A DNA stretch of 64,000 bases from JAFEBO01 sp044221315 (GCA_044221315.1 JBGAPK010000013.1:31941-95940), one strand, 5' to 3'; positions 1 to 9,116 are shown, numbered from the stretch's first letter. Notes: a model not told the origin generated them from the sequence alone. Numbers and translations are program-made.

Positions 1-1
1 G

Positions 2-793
2 ATCGCCGAGCCGCTCCTCCGCGCCGGCGTCGCGTGCCTGATCGAGAAGCCGCTTGCGCAGGACGTGGACAACGCCCGCGCGATCAAGCAGATCGCCGAG
101 TCGAGCGGCAGCACGCTGATGGTCGGCCACATCGAACGCTTCAACCCGATCATGCGGGCCATGCAGGCCGCGACGAGGAACGGGCAGGACGTCGTCCCCC
201 GCTTCATCGAGGTGCACCGCGTCAGCCCGATGACCTTCCGCTCGGTTGATGTCGGCGTGGTCATGGACATGATGATCCACGACCTCGACGTCGTGCTGAT
301 GCTGATGGGCGGGCAGGAACCCGATGACGTCCAGGCCGCGGGCGTCGCGGTCATCACCGACCACGAGGACGTCTGCAACGCTCGCCTCACCTGGCGCCGC
401 CCCATGGGAACCTGCGTCGCCAACATCACCGCGAGCCGTCTGGCGCTCAAGACAGAGCGTGTGACCCGGATCACCGGCGAGAACGCGTACATCAAGATCG
501 ACTACGCCGCCAAGAGCGGAATCATGATCAAGCGCATCGCCAACGAGCCTCAGATGCTCGAGATGCGGGAGCAGCTCAGGAGCGGGGCCGACCTCACGAG
601 CCTCAAGTGGCAGGAACTCGTGAACATCGATCCGCTCACCGTGGACGACGCCGAGCCGATCGTCGCCGAGATCGAGGAATTCATCGGGGCACTTCGCTGC
701 GGCAGGCGCCCCGCGATCGATGCCGAGGCCGGTTTCGCCAATGTGCGGACCGCGCAGCGGATCGTGGACGCCATCAAACGCACCATGCAATAG
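2..793 (+). CDS. Gfo/Idh/MocA-family NAD(P)-dependent oxidoreductase, 5' end outside window
   Basis: The reading frame is open from the first bases of the window, so the Rossmann-fold start lies upstream; 263 residues remain. The EKPLA signature at about residues 16-20 is the family's EKP motif, whose lysine normally contacts the cofactor and substrate. It is followed by a GHIERFNP segment typical of family members that act on nucleotide sugars, and a C-terminal half of the kind that forms the substrate and dimer sheet. The reaction is presumably oxidation or reduction of a sugar-ring hydroxyl; the substrate cannot be read from sequence. A nucleotide-sugar dehydrogenase role (WlbA/GnnA type) is one option. 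The next gene, ribosomal protein S1, is co-directional about 200 bases downstream. Confidence 0.9.
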   Translation: MAEPLLRAGVACLIEKPLAQDVDNARAIKQIAESSGSTLMVGHIERFNPIMRAMQAATRNGQDVVPRFIEVHRVSPMTFRSVDVGVVMDMMIHDLDVVLMLMGGQEPDDVQAAGVAVITDHEDVCNARLTWRRPMGTCVANITASRLALKTERVTRITGENAYIKIDYAAKSGIMIKRIANEPQMLEMREQLRSGADLTSLKWQELVNIDPLTVDDAEPIVAEIEEFIGALRCGRRPAIDAEAGFANVRTAQRIVDAIKRTMQ

Positions 794-992
794 CCCTTCT
801 CAGGGCCGAGAACCCGTTGTTCCCGCTTGAGTTGTGCGTGTCCGTCCCCGCGCACGCCGCCCGCTTTGCCGCTACACTCTTGGCCCTGCGCATTCGGCGC
901 AGACTCGCGCGGCACACGGTCCACGCGCGGGGCGACGAGCGCCGGTGAGGTGCTCTTCGCGAACCCGGGCGGCCGAGAGTTTGCGTCACCCC

Positions 993-2477
993 ATGTCAAC
1001 TCAGCCCGAACACGCTTCCACCCCCTCCAACGCACCCGCCGTCGCCGAGAAGGGTCCGGTCGGCAACGATCTGACCGACGAGCTCAACGCCGAGATTGAT
1101 GCCGCGATGGCACAACTCGACCGCGAGGCCGACGCGGTTTCGAAGCAGGCCGAGAAGAAGGCCGACAAGGACAAGCTCTCCGCCGGGCGGCCGGCGCACA
1201 TCCGCGGACCCCGCGTGGTGCAGGCAGGACGCGAGCACCGCACCGGACAGGTCGTCTCGGTCGGCCCGACCGACATCTTCCTCGAATTCGGTCCCAAAGA
1301 ACTCGGAATCGTTCCCCGCCTTCAGTTCACCGACGCCGATGTGCCCAAGGTGGGCGATTCGATCGAGGTCGTCGTCGACAAGTTCGAGGCCTCCGAGAGC
1401 CTCTTCGTCTGCTCTCGCCCGGGCGCCGTCCGCAAGGCCGACTGGGAGATGCTCGAGTCCGGCCAGGTGGTCGAGGCCCGCGTCAGCGGCGTCGCCACCG
1501 GCAAGGACGGCAAGCAGGTCGGCCTCGAACTCGAGGTCGCCGGACATCGCGCCTTCATGCCCGCGAGCCAGGTCGCGCTCGACCGGATCCCAGATTTTTC
1601 CGTCTTCGTCGGCGAGAAAATGAACTGCGCCGTCGTGCGCGTCGAACGCTTCGGCAAGGGAAACATCGTCCTCTCCCGGCGCGACGTTCTCAACACCGAA
1701 CGCAAGGCCCAGGCCGAGGAAACCAAAAAGAAACTCGTCGAGGGCCAGACCGTCGAGGGCATTGTCCGCAAGATCATGCCCTTCGGCGCCTTTGTCGATA
1801 TCGGCGGCGTGGACGGCCTCATCCACATCTCCGACATCTCCTACGACAAGATCGGATTCGGCGAAAAGGCCGTCGAGAAGCACGTCAAGGAAGGCCAGCG
1901 GGTTTCGGTCAAGATCCTCAAGGTCGAACTCGAGGCCAACCGCATCAGCCTCGGCCTCAAGCAGGTGCAGGGCGATCCGTTCGCCACCGCCGTCAACACC
2001 ATCACCGAAGGCGCGGAGGTCACCGGCAAGGTCACCAAGCTCCTCGAATTCGGCGCCTTCGTCGAGGTCGCTCCCGGCGTGGACGGCCTGGTCCACATCT
2101 CCGAGATCGACCACAAACGCATCGGAAAGGTCGAAGACGCCCTGAAGGTCGATGAGATCGTGCGTTGCAAGGTGCTCAAGATCGATCCGGGCAATCGCCG
2201 CGTCAGCCTCTCGATCAAGGCTCTCAAGCCGCTCCCCGAGGTCAAGATCCAGGAAGGCGGCCCCCAGCCCGGCCAGGGCGGCGAGGGCCGCGGACGTGGA
2301 CGGGGCGGCCCCGGCAGCCAATCCGGCGGCGCCGGCTTTGGTGGACGTGGCTTCGGCGGCGGCGGCAAGGCCCCACGCGATACACGCACCCCCGAAGAGA
2401 TCCTCAAAGAAACCCCGGCCCTCCGCCGCATGCGCGAGCAGGCCAAGAAGATGAAGTTCAAGGGCGGCCTGGGCTAA
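993..2477 (+). CDS. rpsA: 30S ribosomal protein S1 (four S1 domains) with Gly/Arg-rich tail
   Basis: The 494-residue protein has a charged N-terminus and four consecutive S1/OB folds. The third and fourth are canonical, with FGAFVDIGGVDGLIHIS and FGAFVEVAPGVDGLVHIS, and the first two are diverged. S1 helps load mRNA on the 30S subunit; this four-domain form is shorter than the six-domain E. coli protein. After the last domain comes a 45-residue Gly/Arg/Gln-rich segment with RGRGRGG and GFGGRGFGGGG, then a basic end (MKFKGGLG). The start is the ATG giving MSTQPEHAS; a longer frame upstream is Arg-rich and looks like leader. A TACACT hexamer at 873-878 could be the -10, giving a leader of about 110 bases. 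Confidence 0.92.
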   Translation: MSTQPEHASTPSNAPAVAEKGPVGNDLTDELNAEIDAAMAQLDREADAVSKQAEKKADKDKLSAGRPAHIRGPRVVQAGREHRTGQVVSVGPTDIFLEFGPKELGIVPRLQFTDADVPKVGDSIEVVVDKFEASESLFVCSRPGAVRKADWEMLESGQVVEARVSGVATGKDGKQVGLELEVAGHRAFMPASQVALDRIPDFSVFVGEKMNCAVVRVERFGKGNIVLSRRDVLNTERKAQAEETKKKLVEGQTVEGIVRKIMPFGAFVDIGGVDGLIHISDISYDKIGFGEKAVEKHVKEGQRVSVKILKVELEANRISLGLKQVQGDPFATAVNTITEGAEVTGKVTKLLEFGAFVEVAPGVDGLVHISEIDHKRIGKVEDALKVDEIVRCKVLKIDPGNRRVSLSIKALKPLPEVKIQEGGPQPGQGGEGRGRGRGGPGSQSGGAGFGGRGFGGGGKAPRDTRTPEEILKETPALRRMREQAKKMKFKGGLG

Positions 2478-2543
2478 GCCCTCCCCCTCCTGCGTCATAG
2501 GAACGAAAGAACACGGCCGTCCGGTTCGTCGTAATCTGTTCGC

Positions 2544-3983
2544 GTGAGCGGACCGAGCCCATATGCGGGCAATCACTCCTTTCAGACTCTCGACAACGCG
2601 CTGGGCCTGAGCCTTGCGCTCGCGCGCCGTGACGCCGTCTGGCTGGTTCCCTGCACGCTGGCCCTCTGGCTCATCGGCGTGATCCTCGGTCTCGACGACG
2701 CCGGCCGTGTCTTCCGAGGGCACGACCCGGCAGCACCCACGTGGGCCGCGTGGGGCATCGTCCTCGGCGTCGTAGGCATCTGGCGCTGGCGACGCTGGCT
2801 GGTGCGCGACGACTACACCCGCCCGCCCCACGATCCATCAGACGATGCACTCTGGCTCACCGGAGTGATCGGCGCGCTCGTCATCTACATCCTCATCGTT
2901 CCGTCGGCCCGCCTGCTCCCCCCAAACGCGTCGCTCTGCGTCATGAGCGGACTCGCGGGCGCTCGGCTCATCTACTCGGGGCTTACCCGACGCGTGGGCC
3001 AGACCCTTCACTGCTCCCGCTGCAATTACCAGATCATCGATACCAGCCTCCCGCGCCGGTGCCCCGAATGCGCAGGAGTCTGGGCTCACCGCCTGGTCCG
3101 CGGCAAGGTCGAACGCAGCATGCCGCTTTTCAGTGTCGGCATCATTCTCGTCTTTGTGATGACCCTCGCCCCGATCCCGCGCCTGGAAGTGAGCCGAGCC
3201 TTCATCAGGCGGCAGATGAGCACGGCGTGGATCCTCTCTCAGGCGGAAACAGCCCTCGCCGAAGGCCGCCTCTTCGACAACGGTCTCTGGATCGAGCTCG
3301 CCAAGCGCCCTCTCACCGAAAACCAAGCGCAGCACCTCGCCGATATCGTCCTGGCGCAGAGCGCCGCCGGAAAACTCCGTGATTTCAGCGCCATGCAGTG
3401 GCTGGAGAATCTTGTCTTTGCCGGCAAGGCCCCGCGTGCCGCGGCCGAGGGCTTCATGAACCAAGCTCTCGCGTTTCAGGTTTCGGTGCCCGGACGAATC
3501 TACGAGGGCAGCGAGATGCCCATCCGCATCCAGGCGCTCGAGCTTCAACGCTTCCCGCGCGATCGCGTCGCGATCTTCCTCGAGTCCGTCACTCAGGACA
3601 GCGATCCGAATCCCCTGGCGAGCGCCGGCAAGTGGGAACTGCTCTCGGATGCTACCGCCTCACAGAGTTCGGTTTTGCCGCAACGCGCGCAGTCTTGGTC
3701 CAAGACCTTGGCGGCCTCCGCCAACGGGCCGCACTCCGATGTCCTGGGCGTCGTCGCCGCACCGTTTGCCGACCCGCCCGGGCGGAAGACCATTCGGGCC
3801 AGCATCTGGGCCGCGATCGTTCCTTCGGGCGCACCCCCGGTGCTCCTGCCGCAGACCCTGGCTGATCAGTACGCCAACGCCCCCACCACCGGCGCGACCC
3901 CACCGGTCCCGTGGCTCAAGCGCTACCACCTTCAGGCCGGAGTGCTCGTGGTCGAGCCCTCCCGCAAGCCCACCGGAAAATGA
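2544..3983 (+). CDS. Hypothetical membrane protein with zinc ribbon
   Basis: This 479-residue protein has a GTG start. Hydrophobic segments lie near residues 28-49, 65-82, 100-123 and 195-212. Between the third and fourth sits a zinc-ribbon-like knuckle (CSRCNYQ followed by RCPECAG, C-x2-C twice) around residues 155-178, of a kind common in planctomycete membrane proteins. The C-terminal 250 residues look soluble and carry no motif I recognise. It follows S1 by 66 bases on the same strand. Function is unknown; the ribbon may be structural. Confidence 0.75.
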   Translation: MSGPSPYAGNHSFQTLDNALGLSLALARRDAVWLVPCTLALWLIGVILGLDDAGRVFRGHDPAAPTWAAWGIVLGVVGIWRWRRWLVRDDYTRPPHDPSDDALWLTGVIGALVIYILIVPSARLLPPNASLCVMSGLAGARLIYSGLTRRVGQTLHCSRCNYQIIDTSLPRRCPECAGVWAHRLVRGKVERSMPLFSVGIILVFVMTLAPIPRLEVSRAFIRRQMSTAWILSQAETALAEGRLFDNGLWIELAKRPLTENQAQHLADIVLAQSAAGKLRDFSAMQWLENLVFAGKAPRAAAEGFMNQALAFQVSVPGRIYEGSEMPIRIQALELQRFPRDRVAIFLESVTQDSDPNPLASAGKWELLSDATASQSSVLPQRAQSWSKTLAASANGPHSDVLGVVAAPFADPPGRKTIRASIWAAIVPSGAPPVLLPQTLADQYANAPTTGATPPVPWLKRYHLQAGVLVVEPSRKPTGK

Positions 3984-4004
3984 TGACACGGAGCGACGGG
4001 ACGG

Positions 4005-4457
4005 TCAGTGCGTCCCGGTCGAGCCAAATCCGCCGGTGCCGCGCGAGGTCTCGTCCAGATTCTGTACCTCGACAATGAATGCGTGGGCCACCGGCGAAAT
4101 AACCAACTGCGCAATCCGCATCCCGTGGGTGATCGTGAACGGCTCCTTTGAGAGATTGATCAGCGCCACCCGCAGTTCGCCCCGGTAGTCGCTGTCGATA
4201 GTCCCGGGCGCGTTGGGCAACCCGATGCCGTGCTTGGTCGCCAGGCCCGACCGCGCCCGCACCTGCCCCTCAAAGCCAACAGGAATCGCGACTGCCAACC
4301 CGGTCGGAACAAGCGCGATCGCCCCCGGAGCGAGCGCCACGGTCGCATCCGGAGCCAGGCACGCGCAAAGGTCCATCCCTGCAGCACCTTCAGTCTGATA
4401 CGCGGGCGTCATCGCCCGATCGCTGAGCTTTTTCACCTGCATGGTCGGCTTCGTCAT
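4005..4457 (-). CDS. dut: Deoxyuridine 5'-triphosphate nucleotidohydrolase (dUTPase)
   Basis: Hydrolyses dUTP to dUMP and pyrophosphate, keeping uracil out of DNA and supplying dUMP for thymidylate. At 150 residues it has the normal length for the homotrimeric family. Visible motifs in order are AGMDLCA (I), RSGLATKHGI (II, phosphate binding), PGTIDSDYRGE (III, with the catalytic Asp), a motif IV region GMRIAQLV, and the C-terminal RGTGGFGSTG (V, closing over the nucleotide). The cupin gene just upstream is on the same strand with 21 bases between them, so the two may be co-transcribed. Confidence 0.97.
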   Translation of the reverse strand: MTKPTMQVKKLSDRAMTPAYQTEGAAGMDLCACLAPDATVALAPGAIALVPTGLAVAIPVGFEGQVRARSGLATKHGIGLPNAPGTIDSDYRGELRVALINLSKEPFTITHGMRIAQLVISPVAHAFIVEVQNLDETSRGTGGFGSTGTH

Positions 4458-4478
4458 GACCGAGCGTAGGTGGCGCTC

Positions 4479-4835
4479 CTAGCGATCCACACCCGTCTTC
4501 TCGCTGGGTGGGCTGAACAGGTCGAGAATGATTGTGTCTTCGAGCGCCTCTGCCGAATGCGGCAGGCGCGACGGCAGCCAGAGCACCTCGCCCGCTCCCA
4601 CGATCATCTCCTCGTGATCCGCCGTCCCTTCCTTCCCGAGCCCGAATTTCATCTTGCCCGAAAGCACCACGGCGAACTGCTCGTTGATGTGCTGGTGCGA
4701 CGGGACGACAAAGCCTTTGGAGAGGTGCACCCGTGAGATCATCATCTGCTCACCGATGATCCGCCGGCGCTCGATCTTGTCCATCGGACGGTCGCTGGTG
4801 ACTTCGGTCCAACTGTGCTTCTTTGCGCGTGTCAT
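4479..4835 (-). CDS. Single-domain cupin protein
   Basis: A 118-residue single cupin. The segment SHQHINEQFAVVLSGKMKF carries the first cupin motif (His-x-His then Glu, the usual metal ligands), and GEVLWLPSRLPHSAE carries the second (PxxxPH). The start MTRAKKHSW is preferred over an upstream ATG because GGAG lies just before it. The C-terminus (LDLFSPPSE) resembles small cupins of unknown substrate. It precedes dut on the minus strand. No specific reaction can be assigned. Confidence 0.85.
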   Translation of the reverse strand: MTRAKKHSWTEVTSDRPMDKIERRRIIGEQMMISRVHLSKGFVVPSHQHINEQFAVVLSGKMKFGLGKEGTADHEEMIVGAGEVLWLPSRLPHSAEALEDTIILDLFSPPSEKTGVDR

Positions 4836-4880
4836 GGTGTTCTCCAAGAGTCGCTCATATGAGCGTCCGTTCGTCATTCT

Positions 4881-5411
4881 TCACCGACTTTGTGCAGCAA
4901 ATTCGTGCCAGTAGTTTTCCCACGCATGCTGGTAGTTCTGCATGACTTCCCCCATCGAATCGATCGCCTCGCGATCAATTCCATAGCGGATGAATTCCGC
5001 GACGCAGCGACGCTGACGCTCATCCAAGAGCGACCACTTTTTCAAAAATCGCTTTCGGTCTTTGGCTCCCGGCGGCGGGCAATTGAGATGCAGATCCAAG
5101 ACGTCGGTAATCCCACGCTTCAAATCACGCACCATCGCAGCGGGTAGGTAGTATCGAAAACCGATGGCATCGAGAAACGCAAATCCGCCCACACCGGGAT
5201 CGTGTCGCCAAGCTTCGTCTTCAACCAAGTCCTGCCATCGCACATCTGTATCCATTTTCGCCGCCGCGGCGTACTCCTCCGCCGTCCGATAAATATCTTC
5301 CGCTTCGGATTGACTCCATGAAACACCACCGTCGCGAGTCACGTCCTCGAAGGCCGAATTCACCTCGGCGATCAGGCTCAGCCGCCTCGCTTCCATGGAG
5401 TCGCCGCTCAT
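4881..5411 (-). CDS. DUF6714-like hypothetical protein
   Basis: This 176-residue soluble protein has the segment DLVEDEAWRHDPGVGGFAFLDAIGFRYYLPAAM, here shown in parts: WQDLVEDEAW, FAFLDAIGFRYYLPAAM. The pattern of a Trp-containing helix followed by FLDxxGFRYYLPA matches what I recall of the DUF6714 family (function unknown). The rest is Arg/Glu-rich helix. Base composition is visibly lower in GC than the surrounding genes, which may mean later acquisition. It is divergent from trpG across a short spacer holding CTGCTGCT repeats. Confidence 0.7.
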   Translation of the reverse strand: MSGDSMEARRLSLIAEVNSAFEDVTRDGGVSWSQSEAEDIYRTAEEYAAAAKMDTDVRWQDLVEDEAWRHDPGVGGFAFLDAIGFRYYLPAAMVRDLKRGITDVLDLHLNCPPPGAKDRKRFLKKWSLLDERQRRCVAEFIRYGIDREAIDSMGEVMQNYQHAWENYWHEFAAQSR

Positions 5412-5439
5412 GCCCGCAGCGTATCAATCCGTTCCCGTT

Positions 5440-5473
5440 CTGCTGCTCTGAAAATCTGCTGTTCTGCTGCTCT
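5440..5473. repeat. Short CTGCTGCT octamer repeat in divergent spacer
   Basis: CTGCTGCT occurs at 5440-5447 and 5464-5471, with a CTGCTG between them (5456-5461). It lies between the DUF6714-like gene (minus) and trpG (plus). On the other strand this is AGCAGCAG, the same octamer repeated in tandem at 22938-23025, so it may be a small or decayed copy of that repeat family. Confidence 0.55.
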
Positions 5474-5489
5474 CTCCTACCCTCCCTCC

Positions 5490-6194
5490 GTGATCCTCCT
5501 CATCGATAACTACGACTCCTTCACCTGGAACCTCGTCCAGCGCTTGGGCGAGATCGACCCCACCCTCGAGCCCGACCGCGACCTCCTCGTCATCCGCAAC
5601 GACAAGATCACACCCGAGGCCGTCGCCTCGCTCGATTCCGGCAAGGGCCCGTCGCACATCATCATCTCCCCCGGACCCTGCACGCCCAGGGAAGCCGGCG
5701 TCAGCGGCGCCGTGATCGCCTCCTACGCCGGCAAGATCCCGATCCTGGGCGTCTGCCTCGGCCACCAGTGCATGGCCGATGGCAGCGGCATGACCGTCGC
5801 GCGCCACGCTATCCAGATGCACGGCAAGACCAGCGACATCCACCACGACGGCAAGGGCGTCTACGCCGGCATGAGCAACCCCTTCGTGGCAACTCGATAC
5901 CACTCGCTCGTCGTGCTGCCCGAGACTGTCCCGCCGCCGCCCAAGCCCGGGGAGGACGGTTGGGTCGTCAGCGCGTGGACGTTCGAGGACGACGGCAAGC
6001 GTGGAAGCCGCAAGGTCATCATGGGCCTCCGCCGAATCTTCGCCGATCCAAAGAAACAGCCCGTCGAGGGCGTGCAATATCACCCGGAGAGTTTTTTGAC
6101 TTCCGAGGGCCCGCGACTGCTCGCGAATTTCCTCGCGATGGGTCCGAGGGCGCGGAAGGTCGATCCCATACGAGTCCTCGCCGCCGTAAGTTGA
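5490..6194 (+). CDS. trpG: Anthranilate synthase component II / glutamine amidotransferase
   Basis: Class I glutamine amidotransferase that would release ammonia from glutamine for the anthranilate (or aminodeoxychorismate) synthase large subunit. The 234-residue protein starts MILLIDNYDSFTWNL, the hallmark N-terminus of TrpG/PabA. The nucleophile is Cys89 in GVCLGHQC, and the catalytic His198 and Glu200 are in QYHPESF. It has an insert at about residues 144-185, longer than in E. coli TrpG. No trpE or pabB is adjacent, so its partner must be elsewhere and TrpG versus PabA cannot be separated. It uses a GTG start. It converges on mutS with a 9-base gap. Confidence 0.92.
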   Translation: MILLIDNYDSFTWNLVQRLGEIDPTLEPDRDLLVIRNDKITPEAVASLDSGKGPSHIIISPGPCTPREAGVSGAVIASYAGKIPILGVCLGHQCMADGSGMTVARHAIQMHGKTSDIHHDGKGVYAGMSNPFVATRYHSLVVLPETVPPPPKPGEDGWVVSAWTFEDDGKRGSRKVIMGLRRIFADPKKQPVEGVQYHPESFLTSEGPRLLANFLAMGPRARKVDPIRVLAAVS

Positions 6195-6203
6195 TCCGCT
6201 CGG

Positions 6204-9023
6204 TCAGGCTTTCTCAGAAGCCGGACGTGTCGTCGCCTGCAGCTTGCGAAGTTCATCAAACGCCTGCATCGGCGAGAGCGCCTCAAGCTTCAGCTCCCGC
6301 AGCGCATCGACCGCCGGGTGCTGCACGTATTCCGTGAACAGCCCGAGCTGCCCCCCACTGTTCTCTGGCTTCTTCGTGCCGGGCTCCCGGCCGCCGGTCT
6401 CTTCACCATTCCCAGCGCCCGGACCGTGATGCACCGCAAGCCCGGCGAGCACCTCCCGCGCCCGCGACACGACCGAGCGCGGAATCCCCGCCAACCTCGC
6501 CACATGAATGCCGTACGACTGGTCCGTCTTCCCCGGCAGGATCCGGTGCAGGAAGATGATCTGCGTCTCGCCCCCGGCCTGCTCGCCCGGCTTCCCCATA
6601 TCCAGCGGCCATTCCCGCACCGCCACATGCAAATTCTTGATCCGGCCGCTCAGCCGCTCGTCATCACGTTCCGCCAAATCGGTCAACTCGTGATAGTGCG
6701 TCGCGAACAACGTGCGGCAGCCCAGCCCGGCAAGATGCTCCGTAATCGCCCACGCCAGCGACAACCCGTCCAGCGTGCTCGTCCCGCGCCCGATCTCGTC
6801 GAGGATCACAAGCGATCGAGCCGTTGCGTGATGAAGGATGTTCGCCGTCTCGGTCATCTCGACCATGAAGGTCGATTGCCCCGCGTGCAAGGCGTCGTCG
6901 GCGCCAATGCGTGTAAAGATCCGATCGCAGAGCCCGATCGTCGCCCGCGCCGCCGGGACAAATGAACCCGCATGCGCCAAGAGTGTGATCAGCGCCACCT
7001 GCCGGATGAAGGTGCTCTTTCCGGCCATGTTGGGCCCGGTGATGAGGGAGAGTGATGCCGCTTCATTTGCCGATCCGCCCGATTCGCTCGCCTGGGCCGC
7101 CCGCCCGACCTCCACGTCATTCGGCACGAAGTCTCGCCCGAGCGTCCGCTCCAGCACCGGGTGCCGCCCGTCGTGGATGACGAGCGTGCTCGCATCGGTC
7201 AACTCCGGTCGCACCCACCCGGCCCGCGTCGCGTGCTCCGCGAAGCCCAGCAGCACATCCAGCTCCGCGACTGCGTCCGCGAAAGCCGCGACCTCCGTCA
7301 GCCGCGCCGCCACCGACGCACACAACGCCTCAAACAACTCCTTCTCGCGCGACAGCGCTCGGCTCTCGGCCGTACTGACTTTCCGCTCGAATTCGTGCAA
7401 TTCCGGCGTGATGTACCGCTCGGCGTTCTTGAGCGTCTGCTTACGCGTGAACGCCGCGGGCGCCTGCTTCGCCTGCGATGCCGTCAGTTCGATGTAATAC
7501 CCAAAGATCCGGTTGTACCCCACCTTGAGCCCCGGCAGGTTGTGCTCCGCCAGCAGCCTCTCCTGATACTGCACCAGCCACTGTCCAGCATCCTTCTGTA
7601 AACCCCGCGCCTCATCGAGCTGCGCATCCACCCCGTCCTTGATCAGCCCACCCTCCCGCAAATGCGCCGGCGGATCATCGCGGCAATCGGCCACGATCTT
7701 TTTCCCAATCTGCGCAAGCCCGCCAGAGAGTTCGCTCAGCCGCGACGCCAGCCCCTTCAGCGCCCCCACCGCCCCGATCCGCTCCTGCACCGCCGGAGCC
7801 TTGCAAAGCCCACGCGCCAGCGCCACCAGATCCCGAGGCGTCGCCCGCGCCAGCGCGATCCGCCCCGCGATCCGTGCCGCATCCGGCACTTCCTTCATCA
7901 ACTCCCGCAATTCGCCCGCCAGCCTGCGGTCTTCCTTCAACACCGCAACCGCCGCGTGTCTGGCCTCGATTGTTTCAACTTTGCTTGCAGGCCGGCAGAG
8001 CCAATCACGGAGTAATCGCTTGCCCATCGCCGTCGAGCAGACCGCACCGTTCGATCCCGTCAAGAACACGCCCAGCAGTGATCCTTCCAGCCCGGCATCC
8101 CGCGCGCCGGGCGCGGCACGGATCACCCGCTCTACTTCAAGCGCCCGCAGGCTCACCGCGTCGATCAGCATCGACTCGCCCGGCGTGTCCAATGTTGGCG
8201 GCCGCAAGTGGGCGAGTGTTCCCTTCGATGCCGCCCCGTTCGGGTCCTCCGCTCCCGGCGTCTGCGTCTCCGTGAGATAGCGAAGGAGCGCCCCCGCCGG
8301 AGCAATCGCGGCATCGTCGTTCGCGATCCCGAATCCCGCCAGCGACTTCACCTTGAAGTGATCCGTCAGCGCCGTCCGCGCCTCGTCCGCCCGGAACTGC
8401 CACGCCGGCCGGCCCGTGCCGCTGATCCCGAGCGCATCCAGGCACCGCTTTACCCGCGGCGGCACAACCCCGTCCGCCGTCGCCGCATACAGCAATTCCT
8501 TCACACTCCGCCGCATCAGTTCGTCGATGATCGCCGCACCGTGGTTGTCGCCCGAAGCATGCACCAGCGAGAACTGCCCGGTGGACGCGTCGATCGCCGC
8601 AATCGCCGCCGCAGAATCCTCGCCCGAATCCATGAAACAAATCGCCCCCAGCGTGACCGCGGCGCCATCATCAAGCAGCGCCCCATCCACCAGCGTTCCC
8701 GGCGTCAATACCCGCGTGACATCGCGCTGAATAACGCCCTTGGCATTCTCCGCCAGTTCCGTCTGCTCGCAGACCGCCACACGGAACCCGCGATCGATCA
8801 GGCGCTTGAGATACGTCTCCAACTGATGGTGCGGCATGCCGCACATCGGCACCCCCGCCGTCCGCTGCGTCAACGTCAGCCCGATCGCCTTCGAGACGGC
8901 CACCGCATCATCGTCGAACATCTCGTAAAAATCGCCGATCCGGAAAAGAAGAATGCACCCCTCGTGCCGCTTCTTGAAGCGGTAGTACTGCTGCATCGCG
9001 GGTGTTTCACGAGGGTCGGGCAT
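6204..9023 (-). CDS. mutS: DNA mismatch repair protein MutS
   Basis: A 939-residue mismatch-recognition ATPase. The start MPDPRETPAMQQYYRFKKRH leads into domain I; the FxE mismatch-wedge region is IGDFYEMF at about residues 27-34. The ATPase carries Walker A GPNMAGKSTF, Walker B LVILDEIGRGTST and the signature GRIKNLHV region. The C-terminal clamp linker holds a low-complexity stretch (GNGEETGGREPGTKKPENSGG) whose DNA includes a GCCGGG/CCCGGC inverted repeat at 6378-6391. A longer frame to 9089 is rejected because it lacks a family-like N-terminus. No mutL is nearby. It is divergent from glgP across 93 bases. Confidence 0.97.
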   Translation of the reverse strand: MPDPRETPAMQQYYRFKKRHEGCILLFRIGDFYEMFDDDAVAVSKAIGLTLTQRTAGVPMCGMPHHQLETYLKRLIDRGFRVAVCEQTELAENAKGVIQRDVTRVLTPGTLVDGALLDDGAAVTLGAICFMDSGEDSAAAIAAIDASTGQFSLVHASGDNHGAAIIDELMRRSVKELLYAATADGVVPPRVKRCLDALGISGTGRPAWQFRADEARTALTDHFKVKSLAGFGIANDDAAIAPAGALLRYLTETQTPGAEDPNGAASKGTLAHLRPPTLDTPGESMLIDAVSLRALEVERVIRAAPGARDAGLEGSLLGVFLTGSNGAVCSTAMGKRLLRDWLCRPASKVETIEARHAAVAVLKEDRRLAGELRELMKEVPDAARIAGRIALARATPRDLVALARGLCKAPAVQERIGAVGALKGLASRLSELSGGLAQIGKKIVADCRDDPPAHLREGGLIKDGVDAQLDEARGLQKDAGQWLVQYQERLLAEHNLPGLKVGYNRIFGYYIELTASQAKQAPAAFTRKQTLKNAERYITPELHEFERKVSTAESRALSREKELFEALCASVAARLTEVAAFADAVAELDVLLGFAEHATRAGWVRPELTDASTLVIHDGRHPVLERTLGRDFVPNDVEVGRAAQASESGGSANEAASLSLITGPNMAGKSTFIRQVALITLLAHAGSFVPAARATIGLCDRIFTRIGADDALHAGQSTFMVEMTETANILHHATARSLVILDEIGRGTSTLDGLSLAWAITEHLAGLGCRTLFATHYHELTDLAERDDERLSGRIKNLHVAVREWPLDMGKPGEQAGGETQIIFLHRILPGKTDQSYGIHVARLAGIPRSVVSRAREVLAGLAVHHGPGAGNGEETGGREPGTKKPENSGGQLGLFTEYVQHPAVDALRELKLEALSPMQAFDELRKLQATTRPASEKA

Positions 9024-9116
9024 ACGGATCGCCTTGGCGAAAAAGGAGCATATCCGACGCCCGGAGAGCCCACGATTCCCACGATACACTCCGCGTCAAT
9101 TTGGCACGGAGGCCGC

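Noticed and set aside
996..2831. A 611-residue open frame on the minus strand opposite ribosomal protein S1.
   Set aside because: The plus-strand frame has S1 domains; the antisense one is Asp/Leu/Glu/Gly-rich with no motif.
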